A stretch of 39,780 bases of DNA from Rhodospirillaceae bacterium (GTDB taxonomy: Bacteria > Pseudomonadota > Alphaproteobacteria > Rhodospirillales > Casp-alpha2), in assembly GCA_018665815.1 (NCBI GenBank), contig JABJBP010000118.1:1-39780 (forward strand). The letters are read 5' to 3'. Below, one piece after another: positions 1-9,134 of this stretch. The notes under the pieces were generated by a model. It was given only the letters and a program-made list of their open reading frames with translations. It ran no database searches and had not been told where the DNA came from. Both the position numbers and the translations under genes were made by a program. Each line of letters opens with the position of its first letter. Position 1 is the first letter of the stretch.

Positions 1-2
1 CA

Positions 3-1250
3 AGCGGAAACATGACGGCGTTCGGAGGTATCAATATTGACCTGACGGCGCAGAAGAACGCTGAACAGGCCCGGCAAAAATATGAAGAACGCATGCGCAG
101 CGCGGTCGAAACATTGCAAGAAGGTTTCGCAATTTTTGACGGCGCCGACCGTTTGATTCTTGCCAATGAAGAATATCTGAACGCCGTCCCGGTTGCTCGC
201 GACATCCTTCAGAGAAACGGCACTTTCGAGGAATTGGTCCGCGCCGTGTTTGAAGCAGGTTTGATTGAAGCCGTTGACGATGACTATGACTATGAGCGCA
301 TTCTTGAAAATCGCCTACACCAGCATCGGAACCCGGGTGAGCCCGTTATTGTCAAATATGCGGGGAACAGATGGTTTCTCTTGAGGGAAGCAAAAACTCC
401 CGAAGGCGGCACTGTACTCACGTTCAATGACATTACGTCATTGAAGTTCGCTGAAGAAGCCGCGCGCCAGGCGAAGGAAAGGGCTGAATTGGAAAGCCGG
501 ACAAAAACCGAATTTTTAGCCAACATGAGCCACGAATTGCGCACGCCGTTAAACTCCGTGATTGGGATGTCGGAAATCCTGATCACCGAGACCTTTGGTG
601 AGCTTAACAACGACACGTATCTTGAGTATGCCGGTGATATTCACATGTCGGGACGCCACCTGCTGGCCGTGATCACCGACATTCTCGATATTGCGAAGAT
701 CGAAGCCGGGGAAATTCTTCTCGTTGAGGCGGAAGTTGAAGTTGCGGATATTTTAGGAGAGTGCCAACGCATGATCCGTGATCGGTTGGAAGCGTCGCGG
801 GTCAACTTGGCGGCCCGCATAGAACCCGACGCTCGTAAATTTTGGGGCGACGCCCGTCGTTTGAAACAGATTATCCTCAATCTTTTATCGAATGCAGTGA
901 AGTTCACACCGGCGGACGGCACCATCACTGTATCATCGTCGCGCGGGCGGAACGGCACCTTGATCATCTCGGTCGAAGATACTGGGATCGGCATTTCGCG
1001 CGAAGACTTCGACCGTGTGCTGGAACCTTTCCGACAGGTCGAAGGCATCATGACCCGCTCTCATGAAGGCGCGGGGCTCGGTCTCAGCTTGGTCAAAGTA
1101 TTAACCGAAGCCCACGGCGGAACGCTGGAGTTAGAAAGTGAGGTTGGCCAAGGCACAAAAGTCACCTTAATCTTTCCCAAAATCCGTATCCCTGCAACCG
1201 ACGGTGACACCTCGCTGATTGAGTTCCAGCGCTCTCGGCTCAATGGATAA
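3..1250 (+). CDS. PAS-domain sensor histidine kinase, 5'-partial
   Basis: This is the 3' part of a two-component sensor kinase that would autophosphorylate on a histidine and pass the phosphate to a response regulator. The frame is open to the window edge, and the first visible residues (GGINIDLTAQK) look like the end of a PAS/PAC module, so the true start lies upstream; the ATG at 12 is internal. Counting from that ATG, a second PAS domain spans about residues 26-145. The HisKA helix follows with the phospho-acceptor His174 in MSHELRTPLN. The HATPase domain shows the N box (LLSNAVKF), a G1 box (DTGIG) and a G2 box (GAGLGLSL). No membrane segment is visible in this part. No response regulator is adjacent in the window, so the signal and partner are unknown. 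The stop overlaps the start of the next gene. Confidence 0.9.
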   Translation, partial: SGNMTAFGGINIDLTAQKNAEQARQKYEERMRSAVETLQEGFAIFDGADRLILANEEYLNAVPVARDILQRNGTFEELVRAVFEAGLIEAVDDDYDYERILENRLHQHRNPGEPVIVKYAGNRWFLLREAKTPEGGTVLTFNDITSLKFAEEAARQAKERAELESRTKTEFLANMSHELRTPLNSVIGMSEILITETFGELNNDTYLEYAGDIHMSGRHLLAVITDILDIAKIEAGEILLVEAEVEVADILGECQRMIRDRLEASRVNLAARIEPDARKFWGDARRLKQIILNLLSNAVKFTPADGTITVSSSRGRNGTLIISVEDTGIGISREDFDRVLEPFRQVEGIMTRSHEGAGLGLSLVKVLTEAHGGTLELESEVGQGTKVTLIFPKIRIPATDGDTSLIEFQRSRLNG

Positions 1251-1848
1251 CCAGGGGATTCAGTGCCAAAAGAAGTTGGATCTCGTTGGCGGTGACGCGG
1301 TTCTCTTTTACGATATTTTTGAGCCCGCACGCGCCGACCATTATTTCAATGAACTTCACGCGCACGCCGATTGGCGGAAATTACATATCAAATTGTTCGG
1401 CAAAACCCATGCCTCGCCTCGCCTGACATGTTGGTATGGCGACACCGCTTACACCTATTCCAGTATGACCTGGCCTGCCCAATCATGGACTCCGCTTCTG
1501 GATGAAATTAGATCATCGATTGAGTTGCTCAGTAATACCTGTCTGAACGGCATGCTGGGCAATCTATACAGGACCGGCGCCGATAGCATGGGTTGGCATA
1601 GTGACGATGAACCGAAACTTGGCCCGGCACCCGTCCTCACCTCGCTCAGTTTCGGTGCAACAAGGCGGTTTGTTGTCCGCCGCAAAGATGACAAATCTCG
1701 CAAAATCGACGTACCGCTTCCGGGAAACAGCCTTCTCATTATGCGCGGCGCGACCCAAGCCAACTGGCAACACGCCATACCCAAGACCCGCAAGCCTGTG
1801 GGCCCGCGTATTAATCTAACATTCAGAAAAATGCATCCGGTCGCCTGA
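1243..1848 (+). CDS. alkB: AlkB-like 2-oxoglutarate/Fe(II) dioxygenase
   Basis: The protein resembles AlkB-family dioxygenases, which remove alkyl lesions from nucleic-acid bases by oxidative demethylation with 2-oxoglutarate and Fe(II). Visible motifs are the iron-binding HxD at His119/Asp121 (GWHSDDEP), a distal His177 (WQHAIP), and the RxNxTFR signature at Arg189-Arg195 that binds 2-oxoglutarate. The length of 201 residues fits the compact ALKBH2/3-like bacterial forms. I chose the ATG at 1243, which overlaps the kinase stop by 8 bases; a TTG at 1219 would add eight unremarkable residues. The overlap suggests translational coupling to the kinase. The gene converges on the M81 gene with only four bases between stops. 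Family membership is clear from motifs; whether it acts on DNA, RNA or protein is not. Confidence 0.88.
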   Translation: MDNQGIQCQKKLDLVGGDAVLFYDIFEPARADHYFNELHAHADWRKLHIKLFGKTHASPRLTCWYGDTAYTYSSMTWPAQSWTPLLDEIRSSIELLSNTCLNGMLGNLYRTGADSMGWHSDDEPKLGPAPVLTSLSFGATRRFVVRRKDDKSRKIDVPLPGNSLLIMRGATQANWQHAIPKTRKPVGPRINLTFRKMHPVA

Positions 1849-1852
1849 GCAG

Positions 1853-3331
1853 TTAGTCAAGATCGAGAGGGTAGACCGGCCGGCGGAGATTTTCGTAAGA
1901 GAGTTGACGATAATCCCCAGACGTCAATCCGCCGCCGCCATCAACAACGATGATTTCCGACGCAATGGGACCGAAAGCGGCACGAAAATGTTGTGACGAT
2001 TTGACGGCCAGTACCTTTTTCTTTTCCGGATCAATGCGGGCGTGTTCAAAATACATACGGTCATAGGCCTGGAATCGGCCGCTGGTGACGACAATTTCAA
2101 TACCTCCCACTGTCAGCACCGCCGTCGGCCCCATATCGATGCGTTGGCCGCCCATCATCGGGCCTTTCAGCGAGAAACGCCCCTGGGTCAGCGCCGTCAC
2201 CTTGCCGCGGACCTCAATCGGTGCGCCATAAGCCGGGTCGATCTTGCCACCCAGATTGAGATGCATGAGGGCACCCAGGCCGTCATCCCAGCACATTTGC
2301 GCCACCACGGGGTCATAGATGGTGGCGAAGGCCGTGTCTTGAAGATCCGCATCGATCATCGCCTTCAAAAGACGCGTTGCATCTCCATATCCGCCACCAC
2401 CCGGATTGTCGGCGAAATCCGCAAGTACGACCGGCCCATCGGCGGGCGGCGCGTTCTTTGCCCAACCGACCGCATCTTCAATGGATACGGTCTGTACCGT
2501 TTTCCGATGTCGGCTTTGCCAGACTTCCTCGATCAATCCATCCGCCATTTCGGTGAAGCGCGGCGCCGGTCCGTCACTGACGACGATCGCGGACGGTCCC
2601 GTATCATGCGTATCGGCCTTGGCGAACCCGGCGCACACGCTGGTCGATAGGACGCCCGGTTGGCTTAGCAGATTATCAGCGCTGGCGAGAACCTCGGTCA
2701 TGGGACCCGGCGCCGTCGTCCGGCCACTGTCCACGCCATTCAACATTTGGCCGCGCACGACGGTGGTCGATGGTTTGATCTCACCGGCCAATGTCCGGCG
2801 GATGAGTTCGGCGGCTTGAGTCGCGATCTCATATTGATCGATATGAGGATAGGTCCGATAGGCGACGACAATATCAGCCAGCGCGGCCATTCGGTCGGTG
2901 ACGTTGGCATGGAGGTCCAGGGTAATGGCAATCGGTACATCCGGCCCGATTTGTTCGCGGAGCCGCGCCAGCAGTTCGCCCTCGCCATCTTCCGCGTCTT
3001 CCATGACCATCGCGCCATGCAGAGACAGCAGCACCGCGTCGGGCGGCTGTGATTTTGCCGCATCGACGATCAAGCCTGAAATGTGGTTGAACGCCAGCGC
3101 TGTAACTTTCCCGGACGGTGACGCGTCCGCGTATACAGGGTGGGTCACCTGCCAGTTCTGGGCGTTACAGAAATCCAGAAATGCCGCCGGCTCGGTTTTC
3201 GTGCCCCGCAATTGCTTCGGCACCTCATCATTGTAATAGAGCGCGCGGGCCTTATAAGCCTCCAGATCGGTCGGCAGGGCACTAAAGGTATTGGTCTCAT
3301 GTTTGAACCCGGCGATCAGCACTGAGGTCAT
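1853..3331 (-). CDS. M81 family metallopeptidase (MlrC-type), copy 1
   Basis: This is a 492-residue member of the M81/MlrC family, named after microcystinase C, a zinc enzyme that cleaves linear microcystin products; most relatives have unknown substrates. The N-terminal domain shows His11-Glu12 (KHETNTFS), a LSLHGAM block with His105, the probable metal site Asp139-x-His141 (TLDLHAN) and His163 (YPHID). A second conserved block, Asp308-Asn309 (DNPGGGGYGD), opens the C-terminal half. I use the ATG at 3331, which gives the usual family start (MTSVLIAGFKHE); an upstream in-frame start at 3373 would run into the preceding gene. It lies 11 bases after copy 2 and is the last gene of the operon. 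It is more like copy 3 (17119) than its neighbour copy 2, sharing HETNTFS, GRTT and the PLDLD end. Family certain; reaction unknown. Confidence 0.9.
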   Translation of the reverse strand: MTSVLIAGFKHETNTFSALPTDLEAYKARALYYNDEVPKQLRGTKTEPAAFLDFCNAQNWQVTHPVYADASPSGKVTALAFNHISGLIVDAAKSQPPDAVLLSLHGAMVMEDAEDGEGELLARLREQIGPDVPIAITLDLHANVTDRMAALADIVVAYRTYPHIDQYEIATQAAELIRRTLAGEIKPSTTVVRGQMLNGVDSGRTTAPGPMTEVLASADNLLSQPGVLSTSVCAGFAKADTHDTGPSAIVVSDGPAPRFTEMADGLIEEVWQSRHRKTVQTVSIEDAVGWAKNAPPADGPVVLADFADNPGGGGYGDATRLLKAMIDADLQDTAFATIYDPVVAQMCWDDGLGALMHLNLGGKIDPAYGAPIEVRGKVTALTQGRFSLKGPMMGGQRIDMGPTAVLTVGGIEIVVTSGRFQAYDRMYFEHARIDPEKKKVLAVKSSQHFRAAFGPIASEIIVVDGGGGLTSGDYRQLSYENLRRPVYPLDLD

Positions 3332-3342
3332 GTTCAGCCTCG

Positions 3343-4827
3343 CTACCAGGGCCGCTCGGTATTGGGCGCCCAAGGGTCATCGTCCAAGGGCCAAGCCGGC
3401 CGCGCAGCGCGTTCCAGGGGCAACCGCTGGATGTCATGATCAACCACGCCGGGTGTCGATACGTAAAAGACATGATCGGAGATTGCCGCATAATTCGAAT
3501 AGAAATGCTGCATGGATTTCACCACCAGGATTTTCTTGGACGCGTAATCAACACCGGCGTTGTTAAAATAACTGGGGTGTACATTTTGGCTGCGTTTGGC
3601 ATGCACGATGATCTCAATGCCATGGGCTTCCAATGTCACCGTGTCGCCCAACCGCCGTTTCGAATTGCCGAGGCCTTGAATGATTAAATCATCATGCACC
3701 GCCAACACACGGACCTTGAGGTCCAACGGGGCACCGGACCAAGGTCCGGCCTTGCCGCCAAGCCGCAGCGAGAGTTCCGCACCGACACCGGCGCCCTGGC
3801 AGATCTGCACGGCCATGGGATCCCATATCCCGCCGACAGCGGCATTGGTGATACCGTGATCGATGAGCGCGCGGATGATATAGGTGGAATCACCGGCCGC
3901 CCCGCCACCCGGATTATCAGCAATATCACCGAAGACGACCGGGCCGTCGGATACGCCTTCAGCAGCGACAATGGCATCCGCTAAATCAATAAAGGGCGGC
4001 GTGATCTCGTTTCTCAATTCCCAAAGTTCGCGCCCCAATTTTTCCGCCAACGCATCACCTACCGCCTGGCGGTCATCGGTCACAACAGCGACGCGGGTGC
4101 CGACATGCGGAATGTTCGCCCACGGGAACCCATGGCCCAGGGACACCGATAGGACGCCATCTTTGCCTTCCAAGTCGCGCATCCCCTGCACGAACCCCTG
4201 CATGGGCTCGCGGGTCGTGTGGTAGAGCCCGATCATTCGGCAATCGAACATGCTGATTTTGGGTTTAATCTGGCCTTCCAAAGTTGCCTCGATGATGTCC
4301 CAAACCTCTTCCGCGCGTTCGGCAAAATCGATGTGCGGGTATTCTTTGTAGATAACGAAGGCCGTCACGTCGTCACAAAATTGTTTGCTGATATGGCAAT
4401 GAAGATCAAGCTCGCAACCGATGGGGATGTCGGGTCCGATGATCTCTCGGATGCGATGGACGAGATCTTCCTCGCAATCGTCATAGCCGTCCGCAACCAT
4501 GGCGCCATGCAACGACAGCAGCACCGCGTCCACCGGCATGGCGGCGCGCAAAACATCCAGAATTTCATCGCGAAGGGTTTCGTGGGTGCGCTTCACGGTT
4601 AGCCCTGATGGCGTGGCGAAGGCGCACAACCCTTCGGCAACGTTCCAGCCTTTGACCTCAGCTCGCTCGCGCCACATTTTCAGCGGCACGCCGAACATAT
4701 TGATGGCTTCGGGGTGGTCGCCGCCGCGAACCAGATAGCTGTCTTCGTAGGCTTTGGTGTCCGTCGGCAACGGCGCCCAGGTGTGGGTCTCGGTGCCGAG
4801 ACATGCCGTGAATATGCGTTTGCTCAT
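3343..4827 (-). CDS. M81 family metallopeptidase (MlrC-type), copy 2, divergent
   Basis: This is a second M81/MlrC protein of 494 residues, directly upstream of copy 1. It keeps the likely zinc site Asp141-x-His143 (LDLHCH) and His165 (YPHID), the LSLHGAM block and Asp304-Asn305 in DNPGGG. It differs at the N-terminal motif: HETNTFS of copies 1 and 3 is replaced by TETHTWA, so the first His is Thr12 while Glu13 stays. It also has LYHTTREPM where the other two have GRTT. These changes suggest a different subfamily and probably a different substrate. Its start codon overlaps the stop of the preceding amidase by four bases (ATGA), so translation is probably coupled. The role is inferred to be amide or peptide hydrolysis in the cytoplasm, as no signal peptide is seen. 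Confidence 0.89.
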   Translation of the reverse strand: MSKRIFTACLGTETHTWAPLPTDTKAYEDSYLVRGGDHPEAINMFGVPLKMWRERAEVKGWNVAEGLCAFATPSGLTVKRTHETLRDEILDVLRAAMPVDAVLLSLHGAMVADGYDDCEEDLVHRIREIIGPDIPIGCELDLHCHISKQFCDDVTAFVIYKEYPHIDFAERAEEVWDIIEATLEGQIKPKISMFDCRMIGLYHTTREPMQGFVQGMRDLEGKDGVLSVSLGHGFPWANIPHVGTRVAVVTDDRQAVGDALAEKLGRELWELRNEITPPFIDLADAIVAAEGVSDGPVVFGDIADNPGGGAAGDSTYIIRALIDHGITNAAVGGIWDPMAVQICQGAGVGAELSLRLGGKAGPWSGAPLDLKVRVLAVHDDLIIQGLGNSKRRLGDTVTLEAHGIEIIVHAKRSQNVHPSYFNNAGVDYASKKILVVKSMQHFYSNYAAISDHVFYVSTPGVVDHDIQRLPLERAARPAWPLDDDPWAPNTERPW

Positions 4828-6266
4828 GCCGCACCCTTTAGTTTTTCTATATCGGGCAGGGGCCGGGCGGTTTCAGGATTGCCGCTCAGCACGTGTTCAA
4901 TGGCCATCGCGGCCTCAAGCACCTGACGATCAGAGCCATTTGGCGCACTGATTTGCAAGCCCATGGGCATGCCCTTGTGATCTACGCCAAACGGAATGAC
5001 GCAGGCTGCCGGCGTTGCCATCGTCAATGCATAGGCCGGCGCCATCCAGCGCATGTAGTTGGGCAGCGGCTCACCGTTAATTTCCTCGACGTACCAGTCC
5101 TCATGCGGGAACGGCGTCACGGCGGAAGCTGGGCTGATCAGGATATCCACTTCATCGAATAAGGCATTGAACCGACGGTAAATCGCCGTCTGCTCGACAT
5201 GCGCCCAGGCCACGTCAGCGGCGGAGAGGTCAGCACCCATTTCAGTGTTTGAGATCACGTTCGGTGTCAGTTTCTCGCGATGATTCGCGAGACGTTCACC
5301 ATGGGCGGCCATAAAGTTTACGCTACGCAAAATCTCAAATGATCGATGCAAATCCGGTCCGAGCTCAGGATCACGGTCCTGGGTCTCGTTAAATATATGG
5401 CGAAACAGGTTCACCCGTTCGCCGAAAAGGCGCCGGATATTATTGTCCACCGGCGCGCAACCCAAATCCTCGGAAACGGCGACCCTTAAGGTCGACGGAT
5501 CGGCTGCCTCCAGCGGCTCAATCAGGTCTGGATCAATGGCACCGCCGAAAGGGTCATCAACGTCGTCATGCGTCATCGCCGCCAACAAAAGGGCGGCGTC
5601 ACCGACATTGCGGCCCATGGGCCCCAACACGGAAAACGGATTGAGGCCAACAACGCGGCTCTCGGAAGGCACCGTGCCCGGTGATGGGCGGAACCCAACG
5701 ACGCCGCAAAAAGACGCCGGCGTGCGTAAACTGCCGCCATAATCTGATCCTGTGGCGATGGGCACCATTCCCGTGGCCAATGCCACCGCAGACCCGCCGG
5801 AAGAGCCGGCGCACGTGAGTGTCGGATCAAACGGATTGCCGGTCGCACCGAATACGCGATTTCGTGTATTCGCTCCGGCACCAAATTCGGGCGTATTGGT
5901 CTTCCCCATCATGACGCCGCCATTGGCGCGAATTTGAGCGACGGAGTTTTGATCTTCGTCGGGAACATTGTCTTCGTAAATCAGCGAACCATATGTGGTC
6001 CGCACACCTTCGGTTGCCTCCAGATCCTTAACGCCAAATGGCAGGCCATGCAGCAGGGCCAACGGCTCGCCGTCCATGACATCGCGCTCCGCGTCTTTCG
6101 CTTCCTCCCGCGCCCGCTCGAAGCAAGGTGTCACCAGCGTGTTGAGCGCAGGGTTCACGGCTTCGGTGCGCGCAATGCAGCTTTCCAAAAGCTCGACGGG
6201 CGAAATTTCCTTGGTGCCGATGCGCCGCCGCGCCTCGCGGGCCGTCAGATCACAAAGTTCGGTCAT
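4824..6266 (-). CDS. Amidase-signature family hydrolase, copy 1
   Basis: This 480-residue enzyme belongs to the amidase-signature superfamily (GatA/FAAH fold), which hydrolyses C-N amide bonds with a Ser-cisSer-Lys triad. By alignment of motifs and spacing, the triad is Lys80 (GVKD), Ser155 (GSSGGSA) and Ser179 (GSDYGGS); the 75 and 24 residue spacings equal those of GatA. No GatB or GatC gene is nearby, so a role in Asn/Gln-tRNA amidation is unlikely and a catabolic role fits better. The ATG at 6266 overlaps the stop of the paralogous amidase by four bases, and its own stop overlaps the M81 copy 2 start by four. It has no signal peptide and is likely cytoplasmic, acting on material brought in by the ABC importer of the same operon. 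The substrate is unknown. Confidence 0.92.
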   Translation of the reverse strand: MTELCDLTAREARRRIGTKEISPVELLESCIARTEAVNPALNTLVTPCFERAREEAKDAERDVMDGEPLALLHGLPFGVKDLEATEGVRTTYGSLIYEDNVPDEDQNSVAQIRANGGVMMGKTNTPEFGAGANTRNRVFGATGNPFDPTLTCAGSSGGSAVALATGMVPIATGSDYGGSLRTPASFCGVVGFRPSPGTVPSESRVVGLNPFSVLGPMGRNVGDAALLLAAMTHDDVDDPFGGAIDPDLIEPLEAADPSTLRVAVSEDLGCAPVDNNIRRLFGERVNLFRHIFNETQDRDPELGPDLHRSFEILRSVNFMAAHGERLANHREKLTPNVISNTEMGADLSAADVAWAHVEQTAIYRRFNALFDEVDILISPASAVTPFPHEDWYVEEINGEPLPNYMRWMAPAYALTMATPAACVIPFGVDHKGMPMGLQISAPNGSDRQVLEAAMAIEHVLSGNPETARPLPDIEKLKGAA

Positions 6267-7699
6267 GGGGTGAGTGTCTCCAGATTGGGTTTTGGAAAGG
6301 TGAGCGCAGGCATACGGGCAACGGCAGTCTCAAAGGCGAGCGCCATGCTCAGAAGTTGATGATCGGCACCGCGCTTGCCGACCAGTTGAACGCCTGACGG
6401 CAGGCCCAGATGATCCAATCCGCAGGGTACCGCAATGACCGGATGCCCCATCAACGTCACGATGGACCGAACCAGCGACGCGTCGACATAATTTTCCATG
6501 GGCTTGCCACCGACGGTTTTCGGGATGCCGTCTTCCAGGCGAAACGCGGAAACCGCATTACCGGGCACGATCATCAGATCAATATCGGCAAAGAATTCCT
6601 GAAACCCGGCGTAGAGCGCCGACCATGATTTTTCAGCCGCGGCCGCATCGGCCAAGCTCATGCCCAGGCCGGCTTCTACATTAGCGACAATATTCGGCGA
6701 CACGACATCCGCGTGATCACGAACCCGATCCGTGTGGTTCGCCAAATAATAAAGACAGCGGAGTGTCCACAAGACATCGCGGACACCCGGAACCGGCGGC
6801 GCTTGGTGGGCAAAAGTTCCAAACAAACCGGATAAGGAATTGATGGACGCTTGAAAGCTATCGCGAATGCCTTCATCCAAGGGCGCTTCGCCGTTGAAAT
6901 CGGCGCTCCAGGCGACCCTGAGCCCGGACAGATCGAGTTTATCCAAAGCCGCAAATGATGCTGGATCGCACGGGCCCGCCATGGCATCGCGCGGATCATT
7001 GCCCGCCAACCCGGTCATCATCAGCGCCGCATCGCGAACGTTGCGGGCCATCGGACCCTGGACGCTGAAATGCGTATAATTAAGGGCCCGGTTCTCGCGC
7101 GCAACCAGCCCCGGCGTCGGCCGAAATCCGACAACACCACACCACGTCGCCGGATTGCGCAGGCTGCCGAAAGTATCCGACCCATGGGCCAAGGGTAGCA
7201 TGCCCGTCGCCAGCGCCGCCGCCGAGCCGCCGGATGACCCGCCCGAGGTCCGGCTCAAATCGTATGGATTTCGGGTCGGACCAAAAACCTTGTTTGTGGT
7301 GTTTGAGCCCGAGCCGAATTCAGGCGTATTGGTTTTCGCAACGATGATCGCACCGGCATCCCTAAGGCGCGCAACAAGCGCTTCATCCTTTTCGGGAACG
7401 TTGTCCGCATGCAAAAGCGAACCATAGGTCGTCCTCAGACCCGCCGTGGCATTCAAATCCTTTATGCCGACCGGCAACCCGTGCAGGGGTCGGAGATCAT
7501 CACCGTTTCTTACCGCGGCCTCAGCAGCGGTAGCCTCAACCCGAGCGCGCTCAAAGTCCGTCGACACAATGGCATTGGTGGTCGGATTGACTGTTTCGAT
7601 CCGGGTGATGCAACTTTCCAAAAGTTCCACGGATGACAAGTCTCCGCGGCCAATCAGGTTGCGCGCCTCGAGAGCGCTGAGATCACAAGGCTCGGTCAT
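6263..7699 (-). CDS. Amidase-signature family hydrolase, copy 2
   Basis: This 478-residue amidase-signature enzyme is clearly a tandem paralogue of the next gene: both begin MTExCDL, and the blocks around the triad align without gaps. The triad is Lys80 (GIKD), Ser155 (GSSGGSA) and Ser179. The nucleophile loop reads GSDTFGS, where family members normally have GSDTGGS, so Phe177 replaces a glycine next to the oxyanion loop; this may alter substrate fit. I start at the ATG at 7699 because it aligns with copy 1; an in-frame ATG at 7744 would add 15 residues and overlap the preceding peptidase. The gap to that peptidase is 16 bases. The likely role is intracellular amide hydrolysis in the same pathway, with a substrate range different from copy 1. 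Confidence 0.91.
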   Translation of the reverse strand: MTEPCDLSALEARNLIGRGDLSSVELLESCITRIETVNPTTNAIVSTDFERARVEATAAEAAVRNGDDLRPLHGLPVGIKDLNATAGLRTTYGSLLHADNVPEKDEALVARLRDAGAIIVAKTNTPEFGSGSNTTNKVFGPTRNPYDLSRTSGGSSGGSAAALATGMLPLAHGSDTFGSLRNPATWCGVVGFRPTPGLVARENRALNYTHFSVQGPMARNVRDAALMMTGLAGNDPRDAMAGPCDPASFAALDKLDLSGLRVAWSADFNGEAPLDEGIRDSFQASINSLSGLFGTFAHQAPPVPGVRDVLWTLRCLYYLANHTDRVRDHADVVSPNIVANVEAGLGMSLADAAAAEKSWSALYAGFQEFFADIDLMIVPGNAVSAFRLEDGIPKTVGGKPMENYVDASLVRSIVTLMGHPVIAVPCGLDHLGLPSGVQLVGKRGADHQLLSMALAFETAVARMPALTFPKPNLETLTP

Positions 7700-7715
7700 G
7701 GGACAGGCCTCGCTC

Positions 7716-9122
7716 TCAGGGCTGATAGGCTGTATTGGGATCACCTAAATCCCAATAAACACCAGTGACTAACTCCATGCCTTCGCGGGTCAACGACCAA
7801 ATAATGTGTTCGTTGGGCGCATGCTGAGAGCAGCCGCCGTAACTCAAAGGTAACCACACGAAGGGGATGCCCAAGACATCCTGGAACACGTCATTGCAGA
7901 TCGAGCCTCCGGAATTCGGCATCACCGCCGGTTGGTTGCCAATGGTCCGCGCGACGGCGCCCATCATCCATTGCGCCCACGGATGGTCCGGGTCGGTGCG
8001 GGCGGCGGCGAACTTCCCATCGTTGGAAGGCGGCGGTTCATGAATTTCGATCATCCCGAAACCGTTCTCATCAAGATGCTGACGGACGGCGGGAATGATA
8101 TTGTCAGGATCGGTACCCACCACATAACGCAGCTGACAATTGACGTGCCCTCTGGGCGGCACCGCGTTGACAGGCTTGTCCGGGTTGCCAGTGACGTAAG
8201 CGAGAACCTCGAGTGTGTTCCAAGCATAGACTTTCTCAGGTGCCGTCAAGCCGGGCTCGCCCCAGTCTGGATTGATTTCGGGCGCGTTTTCACCGCCTTC
8301 GCGTTTCACATCCTTCAAGGCGTCGCGCACAGAGTTCGAAATTGGCGGCGGCCGCAATCCCTCGACCAAAATTCTGCCGTTAACGTCCACCATGGTGGCG
8401 ATGGCGTTGGCGAGCACAATGCCGGGATTGGCCAGCACGCCCCCCCAATTGCCTGAATGGTGCCCACCGGCGCGCAAATTAAGGACCAGATCAAAATTCC
8501 GCGTGCCCCGGCACCCCAAGGTCAAATTCGGGTGTGCAATATCTACGCGCGGGCCGTCGGATGCGAAATAGACATCCGCCGCAAAATCGTCTTTGTGCGC
8601 CGCGACCAGATCCTTCAGGCCCTTCGAGCCATTTTCTTCGCCGGTCTCAATCATGAATTTGGAATTGAAGCCAAGTTGGCCGCGCTCAGTGATGACCGAT
8701 TTCAGCGCCGCCATATGGACTGAATGCTGGCCTTTGTTGTCGGCGGTTCCCCGCCCATAAACCTTGTCGCCATCACGTTCCATTATCCATGGATCACGAT
8801 CTTCGTCCCAAAGCCCTTCCTGGCCACGGACCACATCGCCGTGGCCGTAGCCTAGAACTGTCGGCAAATTCTCGCCCTCGATCCGAGATGCCAGTAACAC
8901 AGGCCCAAAGCCTTCAAGCGGATTGTCATAAACCTGGCACGAATAGCCCATGGCTTCGAAACCCGAGCGCATTTCCTCTTCCAGATACTGATAAAGTTCG
9001 GGTGTGCGCTCGACTCTTTGGCATTCGGTCGGCACAGCGACGCGGCGCGCCAAGTCGGTCCAATACCCGGCTTCATCATCAAAATACTCAAGTGACCGTG
9101 CAACGGCCCCGTCACGGCTCAT
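7716..9122 (-). CDS. M20 family metallopeptidase (ArgE/DapE/CPG2-like), copy 1
   Basis: This 468-residue protein is an M20 di-zinc hydrolase of the type that removes an acyl or aminoacyl group from small peptides or N-acyl amino acids. The metal-binding and catalytic residues are visible: His94 (GYGHGDV), the bridging Asp128 (GRGTADNKG), the Glu162-Glu163 pair (ETGEENGS) and a C-terminal His in CSQHAPNEH. The insertion between the two metal motifs is the dimerisation domain. It has no signal peptide. It lies 12 bases after a same-length paralogue, with which it shares long identical blocks, so the pair is a tandem duplication. Operon context with a peptide importer, amidases and M81 enzymes suggests one step in stepwise breakdown of an imported compound. 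The exact substrate cannot be told. Confidence 0.93.
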   Translation of the reverse strand: MSRDGAVARSLEYFDDEAGYWTDLARRVAVPTECQRVERTPELYQYLEEEMRSGFEAMGYSCQVYDNPLEGFGPVLLASRIEGENLPTVLGYGHGDVVRGQEGLWDEDRDPWIMERDGDKVYGRGTADNKGQHSVHMAALKSVITERGQLGFNSKFMIETGEENGSKGLKDLVAAHKDDFAADVYFASDGPRVDIAHPNLTLGCRGTRNFDLVLNLRAGGHHSGNWGGVLANPGIVLANAIATMVDVNGRILVEGLRPPPISNSVRDALKDVKREGGENAPEINPDWGEPGLTAPEKVYAWNTLEVLAYVTGNPDKPVNAVPPRGHVNCQLRYVVGTDPDNIIPAVRQHLDENGFGMIEIHEPPPSNDGKFAAARTDPDHPWAQWMMGAVARTIGNQPAVMPNSGGSICNDVFQDVLGIPFVWLPLSYGGCSQHAPNEHIIWSLTREGMELVTGVYWDLGDPNTAYQP

Positions 9123-9134
9123 GGCGTTCGTCCT

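Noticed and set aside
2042-2650. A 202-codon open frame antisense to M81 copy 1
   Set aside because: It is fully inside a strong M81 gene on the other strand, has no recognisable motif, and is explained by the codon bias of a GC-rich gene.
1853-4827. Reading the cluster as a microcystin degradation (mlr) locus
   Set aside because: M81/MlrC proteins are present, but no mlrA-type membrane protease, mlrB-type serine hydrolase or mlrD-type transporter is seen, so only the family resemblance holds.
4824-7699. Amidases as GatA subunits of the amidotransferase
   Set aside because: Two tandem copies without GatB or GatC, inside a transporter and peptidase operon, point to catabolism.
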